Origin: Steinernema hermaphroditum
Taxonomy: Eukaryota > Nematoda > Chromadorea > Rhabditida > Steinernematidae
DNA: 64,000 nucleotides
Assembly (NCBI GenBank): GCA_030435675.1
Contig: CM059624.1
Span: forward strand, 4,426,769-4,490,768
Direction: 5' to 3'
This document shows positions 56,740 to 64,000 of this stretch, piece after piece. Within the stretch, counting starts at the first letter, position 1. Each line of letters opens with the position of its first letter. The notes below the pieces were generated by a model, which was not told the DNA's origin, ran no database searches, and was given only the letters and a program-made list of their open reading frames with translations. A program made the translations under genes and the position numbers.

Positions 56740-57179
56740 TCTGAAAGCGGAGAATGCTGAATTAAGGCACATAGTTACGCAGATTACGCAGAGTTCACGA
56801 GAACAAAATAAAGTACGATGCGAAGCGCGTCTGCATAAAAATAAAATAAAGACCGCGAAAATAAAAATAAAGACCGCGAACCCCCATGAACAAGTGCAGG
56901 AAAATGCGATTCAAAGACAATCTGTACAGGACACATCTTGATTTGACTGTCTGTCTGCACCGCAGCTGCAAAATGAATCTCCCAGCCAGGGACGCTTATT
57001 TTTCTAGACGGCGGCATGGAAATCCGTCGCAATGGAACAAACATCTCGACGCCCGCGGCCAGAACGTTCAAGGCCGACATGGACTGCGTCGCCATCACAC
57101 GACTATCATAGATCACCGTTTCCGTCTGGCAATAAGGTGAAATTCCAGATTTTAGACAAATGAGCAGTGGAATTAACGA

Positions 57180-57275
57180 AAAAACACGCGCTTTTTTGAG
57201 TCTCCATCCCTTACACATGTGCGAAACGCAGAGTGACATCCTGCCATTCTCAGAGGCCTCGAATTTCTCCATCTT
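57180..57275 (-). other. Exon-like piece related to the FLYWCH gene
   Basis: A minus-strand frame M-E-K-F-E-A-S-E-N-G-R-M-S-L-C-V-S-H resembles the first exon of the neighbouring gene (M-E-E-T-A-E-L-F ... M-T-V-S-C). No second exon with a finger was found, so it is probably a fragment. Confidence 0.3.
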
Positions 57276-57869
57276 GAGGGAAGAGCCATATTGCTTCCGC
57301 CGAGCAAGTGTGAAAAGAAAAAGTGGAGCAAGGAATGGTAGGATTAGGCGAAATGGAGTGGGTATAACCAGTTGGCGCTTTATATACGAGAGTCTCGTCC
57401 ACATGTGACTGACTTCGTATGGCCTGTCTGAAAATTTCCAATGCGGTCTCGAAGCGATCTGTCTACAACAAGGAGACGTGCGAAGATACGGTACCTCTTC
57501 GAAACGTTTCCTTCTTGTTCGTGTTTTGTTCCCTTTTTCTGTTCTTTTGTGATCATTTTGCAACGTTTTGTATCTTTGCTCGATACATTTGCAGAGGGTT
57601 CTTGCAGGATTGCAACTTTTGTCTGTTATTTTGGACTTATTATGTTCTCGAAGATATGGAACAAACAGCGTTTCTAGACAGAAACAGTCCCTACGGGGCG
57701 TGAATTTGAATCACTTCCACTTCATCCACCCTCTTGCACGATCTAATTCATCGGCTTTTTATTTCATTCGCTGTGCCCCAGGTTGTGAAAGCTGGTCTAT
57801 TCGCGCGTTACATTTTTTTCACAATTTTGCTAATTTCTGCTCCCTTTTCAGCTATTATTCCTACTAACC

Positions 57870-58917
57870 ATGTCGAAGTCCGAACGCCGATTCAAATGGA
57901 AGAAGCCGTTCATTAGGCTCTTCTCCTGTTCGAGTGGCACTAAGAAGCACCAGGTGCTGGAACAACCAGAGATGCTAGCATGTCGCTATCCGTCTCAACA
58001 CGAACGCGCCGAGGCGTCAAGCCTGCAGGCGAAGAACGGGTCAGCCCTCTCGGAAAATGCTTCAGAAGCATGTGACCGTTCAACATTGCTCCGTCTCGTG
58101 CAGGGCGATTCTGTTTGTCATCGTTTTCTACATGTCCGGAAAGAAGAGAAAAATTGCAGAATCGTCGATGAATTGGCAAAGGAGTTGAGCATCAAGAAGA
58201 ACAATTTGTTATCGAAGGGGAGAGATCGTAAGTGAATACTTCGTTTGTTGTTAATATGTGTTATTGCGCACATTGGCGTGAGTTGTGCTTATCATGTTTG
58301 AAGTTGGCTAGCTTCTCGTGAAGAAATCAGAAATATACCCATGTCTACAAGGCTTTCTTATGTACGATGTGTTTCAGCTTCCGCAGCGCATAATGGTCGC
58401 ACATTAGTCTTTGTCCGCGAAGCCTACAAAGCCGATCATTTGACCGGCCTGCTGATCGCCAGAGGGGTTAACGCCGTTTCACTTCATACGTACGCTTGTG
58501 CCTTATTCCACGCCCTATAAGCAGGTTCTTTCAGTTACCGAAGCCCTGAACTGTTCGATGATGCGCTGGAACAGTTCTCAGATGATTGTTACGTTATGCT
58601 GGCCACAGATTGTCTCCGCACTTCCGACCCTCCCCGCTTACCTTTGCTGGAACACATCATCAATGTTGACTTGCCATCCGATTCCTTCATATTTCGAGAG
58701 CGCGTGAGCTTTCTTATGTCAGGTCAAATGACGACCTTCGTGGATCCCCGTTTGGATTCACAGGTTGTCTACAAGGATTTCTACGAAGTACGCGGACATT
58801 TTTTTACTTGTTGATTCATGTCGGACTGTTTAGATGGTGCGTTCTGCTGGACATAAGATCGATGAAGTATCGGACGACCTATGCAGCCATCTAGGAATCG
58901 ACAAACGCCCGAAATAA
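57870..58917 (+). CDS. Degenerate DEAD-box helicase C-domain protein
   Basis: Exons 57870-58227, 58378-58489, 58535-58787, 58834-58917; 268 aa. TTTTCAG lies 20 bases before the ATG. After a basic, unstructured first 120 residues comes T-L-V-F-V (motif IV), then ...S-L-H-T, Y-V-M-L-A-T-D-C-L-R-T-S-D (where helicases have ATxVAARGLD), H-I-I-N-V-D-L-P-S-D-S-F-x-F-R-E-R and F-V-D-P. Motif order and spacing follow DDX3/Vasa-type RecA2, but the RGxD and the HRxGRxGR arginines are lost and no RecA1 domain is present. It cannot be a helicase alone; a scaffold or decoy role is a guess. Confidence 0.75.
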
Positions 58918-59122
58918 AGAAGGCGTTGGGTGCTTATTTTGTCATTGTATCTGTTCACACTGTAATTTGGCATCATTTTTATCAACATAAAATGAATTAC
59001 AGGTTCTATGTTGAGATGTTGGTTTCCTGTGTGAGTTTGCGAAGCGGCGTCTGTGTGGTTCGGAGGATGATATGTTCTTGTTTCCTTGTGGACAGCTGGT
59101 TCAGAAGTTATGCACACAAGTA

Positions 59123-59191
59123 GTGGCTCAGCTGGGGCTCGAACCCAGCACCTTCATCAGAGAGCGAGAGGTGCCAACAGCGACTGCTAAA
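59123..59191 (-). repeat. tRNA-like sequence, 5' truncated (SINE-like)
   Basis: On the minus strand: TTAGCAGTCGCTGTTGG (A-box-like), then GCTGGGTTCGAGCCCCAGC, a full T arm with a B box (GGTTCGAGCC) and a 7-base loop, then a CTGAGCC acceptor strand. The matching GGCTCAG 5' strand is missing, so it is not a functional tRNA gene. A tRNA-derived SINE or decayed tRNA. Confidence 0.6.
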
Positions 59192-59325
59192 TCAAGTATA
59201 ACGCCGTCAGACGGGTGCCGTGTGATCAACCGACGCTGTGTTTCGGTGCTGATGCACCTTCTTCGTTCTTCTTGTCACTGACTTCGTATATAGTTCTCGT
59301 TCTTCATCTTCGATTGCGTTAACAA

Positions 59326-59466
59326 ATGTCTAATCGCCCCTTGGTGCCTATGTGCCAGTACTTCGCGGACTCCTCGCAGTATTTCTTGGCGGACCTTCTT
59401 TCCGGGATTGTGCACGTTGAGGACGAACCGTCACCTTTGCACAGCCAGATTCTCGCTCACTCCTGA
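59326..59466 (+). CDS. Possible 46-aa protein
   Basis: ATG in a good context (ACAAATGTC), reading M-S-N-R-P-L-V-P-M-C-Q-Y-F-A-D-S-S with coding-like composition. No domain or partner exon recognised. Confidence 0.3.
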   Translation: MSNRPLVPMCQYFADSSQYFLADLLSGIVHVEDEPSPLHSQILAHS

Positions 59467-60916
59467 ATTCTCCACTCGTTGAGTGAAACAATGGCAAGTT
59501 TTGTAGTTGTTTTATCGTGCTTGTAACTGATTATTTTTGGTCTTCGGTGCCAAGAATCCTGTGCATCGCCAAGCTCTGGTGAAGAAACTTTGTAATCTGA
59601 AAGTGTATCTCAGAATATTGATTTTGGAGTTCAGGTTCTTTGGCTCGTAATCGATGGCATAGCAGGCTCTGAGAAAGCTCATGATAGTTCATGTGCTCCG
59701 GAATTGTCCCCATCTGCTCTCGTTGTGCTTCTTCGTTGTGTGGATTAGAGAACAGTGCGACGAGAAACCCGACTTTTGAGATTGTACTGCCACGCTAAGG
59801 CCATGGTGACACCACCGGAAAGCCTAGAACGGTATGGTAAAGATGCTGAGGTCATAAAGTTGGACGTGGCGTAGTGCATTGCGGTAATGTCGTTGCTTGT
59901 GATTAGTGTTTTTCGGATTCGGTCTATCTGGGAGACACTGTGCGGTGGTTTTACTCTTTGAATGTAGGTAGCGCCTTCGTGTATTTTCGTGCTAGCAACT
60001 CGTTCCAGTGCCGAATTCGGCCCTTTATGTTCGCCAAAGAAACAAGTAGAGTACTTCGGGCTGGACTCAAAGAATCAGTTCTCATTCGAAGAAACGAGAG
60101 ACATGTTCGCTGATTGCAAGCCTACCCCTACTACCAGTTTGCTGAACAGACTATTAGCGCCGTATTCCCGCCGGATTCGATCAGGATGACAACAATATCT
60201 TGATGGAATCCGGCGGGAATCCGGCGCTGATCTCGCCTTACACTATACACGTTTTTTGGTTTGACTATAACATTTGATTAGAGGTCGTTGTAACCTTAAG
60301 AGAACTTTACAGCTGACCATGAGCCTCGTTGATCACAAATAAATACTGAAGCTATGATTTTTATGTTCGTACTATACAGCATCGCTCTGAACGGTATAAA
60401 TGTCAGTGCGGCGGCGTTTAAGAAGGTCAACAGTGCCTGCGAGTCCCTGATGAATAAGAAATGACACGAGGGCCATAAATGGGCCATAATGACCACGCGA
60501 TTTACCAAGAGCGCGCCAAAAAGCGCATGCAATCCTCTTAGCCAATCGAACCATGAATTTCCTATAAGCACAAATTGCTTGTTTTAAAATTCTTATAAGC
60601 ATCTTGAATTTTGAAACATGAGCTATCTAATTTCGCTCTATTGTCTAGTGTGTGGAGTGTATTTCTACTGAAGATGAGCTAGAGATGACTAGTTGATTAG
60701 AGAAGACTGCAAAATATAGATCTAATTTCTGCACCATATGCTAATCTGTCAAGACTACAGGACTCGCTCTTCGTGCTGGCTTTAAATGTGTATGCTCCCT
60801 ATAAGTTCGGTACGCTTGCTACCTTACATCTCCAGCGATTCGTCTAGAAACCTTACACATCGTATTTTCTCTCTGTTTTTGCTCTCTGTTCTGACGTGTT
60901 AGTGTCTGGGCACCCA

Positions 60917-61140
60917 AGGTTGCGGGTGGGGGAAGCGAGCACCGTACTCATTTTTGTGCATGGCTTGGCTTAGGCTTCGGCTTAGGACTACGCCTAGATT
61001 TTTAAGATTGCGGGCGAGCGAAGCGAGCCCTGTATTAATTTTTGCGTGCGGCCTGACATCCAGGCGTGGCTTAGGCTCATGTCTATGCTTAATTGTAAGT
61101 CTATTAATATAAAGTGAGCCCTGTAGTCGTTGTGGCTTCG
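60917..61140. repeat. Two tandem copies of a GGCTTAGGC / GCGAGC repeat
   Basis: GTTGCGGG-x-GGGGAAGCGAGCAC ... GGCTTAGGC and then TTGCGGGCGAGCGAAGCGAGCC ... GGCTTAGGCTC. Related copies occur at 2715-2800 and near 35269. Confidence 0.6.
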
Positions 61141-61503
61141 GGGCAAAGCAAGGAATGGGTCTGTCCGGGTACTAAAGGTTGTAAGAGTAAGCTAAGAGGA
61201 TTGCACGCGTAAGTCGCATGGTCATAATCTGACACAAAAAATCAGGAGCGCAAATGTCCTAGCACATCTCGTGCGTCGGCGAGTCGGGGGTGTCCCGTCG
61301 CTTTTTGCTGCTGTGCCGTCTTGCATCGTCTTGTGCCTAAGAGCAGCCATGCATTGTGAGCAGCCGATTTTACGACTGGACTATCTTTGGCAACGGACAG
61401 CCACCGCTTTACCGCGGGAGGCGAGACTGGTGCCGTCATCGTAGAAGTCTATCGTCAAAAAAACAACGGACAGTGGCAGAGAAGAATATGAACATTGTGG
61501 TAG

Positions 61504-62760
61504 TTAGGCATTCCAACTCTTCTGAAGCTCCTGGAAGTAGACGGAGCCTTGGGTGGACGTCTGGAAGACCATCGGCTGATTGTTGATAGAGTGGATGGAG
61601 GGACCCGCGGCGTTGCTGGCGCCGTAGAGCTTTTGGAAGTGCTGGCGGAGTTGGAGTCGAAGACGGGGATGACTTCTAGAATCACCCTGTGTGGCTGTCT
61701 TCGCGGTTACTTACAGAATGAGAATCGAGGGATAAAGGACGGAGGCGATGGCAGCGAACAGATCGAAGAACTGGGCCAAGTAGATAACCGTTTGATTGGC
61801 CGTTTTGCGCACGGCCACGTAGTAAAGGACGAAGAAGAAGTAGAAATTGCTGGAAACGGTGGTTGGTACCAGCTACCGTACGCAGGGACATACACAACAA
61901 GGTTTATGATGAGGATGTAGAGAATTTGGCGACTGGTTCTGATGTTCTCCGAGATCTGGAAGCGCCTAGTGAGTTTGTGCTTGTAGTCGTGAAGATATCG
62001 CTTCATATTGTAGCTCCTGAGACGTATGAAGAGCTAAGGTGCGATTCGTTTGCTTAGGACGGTCTAACAAACACGACCTACCGTAACACTGGCCACGTTC
62101 AGGGTCATTAGAGCCGATAGATTTATGATTATGTTGGTTGAGTAGCTCTGACCGCCGAATTCGATCGTGCAATCGGATTTTACATTCGAACTATTGAGCC
62201 AGATTAGCATGAGGTACGTGTTGTGGGTGTTCAGGAGCCACTGGAAGTGATTGTCGTGGAAGGTAGCCAGCCCAGCGCTTACCAGAAGAACACAGGCGAC
62301 GACGGAACTGATGATGCTCTGCATTTTCTCGTACTTGGTGGCCATGACGGTCGCCAAAAGACGCTCGAGGGTGAGGAGAAGAGAAATGTCCATGACGAGG
62401 GTCATGCAGTCGTTGTGGACGAAGCTGGTCACTCCGATGATAGAGCGTGGAATGTTCAGGCGGAAGAGTTCGTTGATAGCGTCGAGGGCGCGGGTGAGGG
62501 TCATCACGGAGAGACTGATGGCGAACACTCCCTGAAAAGGAACGAACTGCGAGGTCTACTGTCACTGAAGATACGAACTGAGAAGTAGCGGTACCGCTTG
62601 TGTTCAATCGGAAGTGAACACCTACCAGTATGACCCTCAGATGTGTGTGGAAAACCTTTCGTCTCAGAATGAAAAGGAAGTAGAGGTTGAACACCGGGGC
62701 GAGGAAGTCGAAGACCAACTCGACGGATCGGAGAACGACGATGTACACGGAGATCTCCAT
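61504..62760 (-). CDS. Sra-superfamily seven-transmembrane chemoreceptor
   Basis: Exons on the minus strand: 62760-62626, 62531-62082, 62033-61894, 61849-61715, 61675-61504; 343 aa. Membrane helices start at V-L-R-S-V-E-L-V-F-D-F-L, I-I-G-V and S-L-L-L-T-L-E-R-L-L-A-T, where the E-R-x-x-A-T ... K-Y-E-K motif marks the Sra superfamily (Sra, Srab, Srb, Sre). R-R-F-Q-I-S-E-N-I-R-T-S follows before helix 5. The last helices N-F-Y-F-F-F-V-L-Y-Y and L-F-A-A-I-A-S-V-L-Y-P-S-I-L-I-L end in H-P-R-L-R. ATTTAG lies 13 bases before the chosen ATG. Likely expressed in sensory neurons. Which of the four families it belongs to is open. Confidence 0.85.
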
Positions 62761-64000
62761 CGACGAGGCATCCGAACTGCTAAATGGGGAAAATTTAGAT
62801 GGAAAACAGAGTAATTTGATGTTCATCTCTAAATGTCATAGTGTAATTCCTCTCCACAATGCTCAGTTCACAGCTAATGGCCTGCTTCTTCGAACCGGCC
62901 TCTTCCTAGAACCCATTTCGGTCTCACCACTACAGTATGAAGTGAATTTGTGCTCGTGAGAGGTGGACAAAGGACTGTGGAAATGTAGCTCAGAGCAAAT
63001 TTTAGGACATACAGAGAACCACCTTCATAGAGAGTGCATCCCTATCCCTATCCCTTACGAATCATACCTACAAGCAGTGAATGCCTTTTCGGTCAGCATG
63101 GAACGAAACGGAACAAGCTGATGTTCACTAACTAACCTCCCAAAAGGAACTTCCTCCCTGCTTAAGTCAGGAAATATCACTCATTAAAAACCACTCGAAA
63201 AGTCGCTTTTCTAGAATTCGCCACTTCTTTTAGAGCATCGAAATGTCTCTCTGATGACGTTTACAAATTTCCGTAATTGCCTCTACATCCTCTCTGTCAT
63301 CAGTGCATCGTCTCTACTTCCTCCGACACTTTAGCGAAATAGATTCTTTAAAGATCCGGGTCAATTATTTTGTTTGCTTCTCCACAAAGTGGTCATAATT
63401 GGTCACAAACAACCGACGTCAGTGCGGTATAAATAGATTAAAATTATTGCACAGTGGCAAATATTTATCTCGGAATTAAGTGTCCGCAATTCGAAAAGAA
63501 GAAGGTCGGAACCGTTCGGCACGGAAACCCTTTTTTCGCATATCTGGACGATATTCATACATGAGGAAATGTGTCTTTCTAATGCAGCCTTTGAATACCA
63601 ACTGTTCTTCAAGTGTATTAGGTCACAAAACATCGGTGGAAAATAGTGACAAAGTGACAACGTCGGGAATCTCGCGCTCCTAACTTACGATTAATGCTTA
63701 TAAACCACTGCTTTAAACCAGTTTTATTACGCTGTGAGGAACCGAAGCTAAAATACCCTTTGACATTCCATTCACCAGGGATGTCGACTTTCAAAGCTTC
63801 AATGTTTCAATCAGATGCATCACTACTTATCAAAACATCACTACTTTCAAGTGTTGACCACACTGAATCACATCTTGTGTCCCAGATCTTTGGTGCTCAA
63901 CAACTTGAAGGACGAATGGCACAAAACGTGAGACATCACCTAGAAATACATGGGAACAAGGTGTTGCAGGTCGTTGTTTACGTCTTCTATCCCAAAATTC
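62761..64000. other. No gene seen to the window end
   Basis: Short ORFs only. Upstream of the chemoreceptor ATG this is its likely promoter; no TATA or repeat was recognised. Confidence 0.4.

Larger units (their letters stand above)
58918..61503. other. 2.6 kb without a supportable gene
   Basis: Contains a tRNA-like sequence (59123-59191), a possible 46-aa ORF (59326-59466), a near-tandem GCGAGC-AAGCGAGCC / GGCTTAGGC repeat at 60917-61140, and minus-strand open frames at 59531-60060 that could not be joined. Confidence 0.45.

Noticed and set aside
59531..60060. Minus-strand coding-like frames (ending H-R-I-L-G-T-E-D-Q-K)
   Set aside because: The two frames overlap and no GT donor joins them in phase; no recognisable family. 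It may deserve RNA evidence but I do not call a gene.

Overview
The window is nematode nuclear DNA. It shows genes with short introns (mostly about 45-60 bases), TTTCAG-type acceptors just upstream of many start codons that fit spliced-leader trans-splicing, a cluster of nematode-type nuclear hormone receptors (CAAFFRR or CTAFFRR after the first zinc finger), a serpentine chemoreceptor of the Sra superfamily, and mariner debris. A diplogastrid such as Pristionchus is my best guess from the receptor expansion and gene style, but no sequence search was run. All multi-exon models were joined by hand from GT/AG sites; phases and lengths close without internal stops.

Layout. 1-7 kb: repeats, an internally deleted mariner (2987-3881), a BEL/Pao gag-like remnant, and a small secreted Pro/Arg-rich peptide gene (6207-6471). 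7.3-13.9 kb: receptor NHR-A (minus), whose 4-kb intron holds a palindromic 47-bp mariner-tip element and a cluster of a 12-base CTACANNTGNTC motif. 14-18.8 kb: no gene I can support. 18.8-22.5 kb: an intronless ELM2-SANT protein, two near-identical Cys/Gly/Pro-rich secreted peptide genes, and a zinc-finger gene between them. 22.7-32.7 kb: NHR-B (minus), NHR-C and NHR-D (plus). Their promoter/DBD-exon/intron-1 segments are nearly identical while the rest has diverged. 37.2-38.7 kb: NHR-E. 39-41.6 kb: a repeat-bearing unknown protein, a divergent protein tyrosine phosphatase and a 50-aa ORF. 41.7-45.3 kb: BiP/GRP78 and ribosomal protein L31 (both minus). 46.2-47.5 kb: a Myt1/Wee1-type kinase. 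50.0-51.8 kb: NHR-F. 52.4-53.3 kb: 14-3-3. 54.0-54.5 kb: three small orphans side by side (an L23a C-terminal exon, a piece of an NHR-F exon, a Tourist-like MITE). 55.0-56.7 kb: a FLYWCH-finger-like protein (minus). 57.9-58.9 kb: an isolated, degenerate DEAD-box helicase C domain. 61.5-62.8 kb: a seven-helix chemoreceptor (minus).

How the genes relate. The six receptors share one intron plan (163-base or similar DBD exon, usually a 72-base second exon, 146-base late exon), so they descend from one local gene. Housekeeping genes (hsp-3-like BiP, rpl-31, wee-1.3-like, ftt-2-like 14-3-3) are scattered between them and show no operon-like spacing. The most unusual points are the mosaic NHR-B/C/D genes, the E-box-core motif cluster in an intron, the Pro/Arg peptide gene, and the catalytically degenerate phosphatase and helicase-domain genes.
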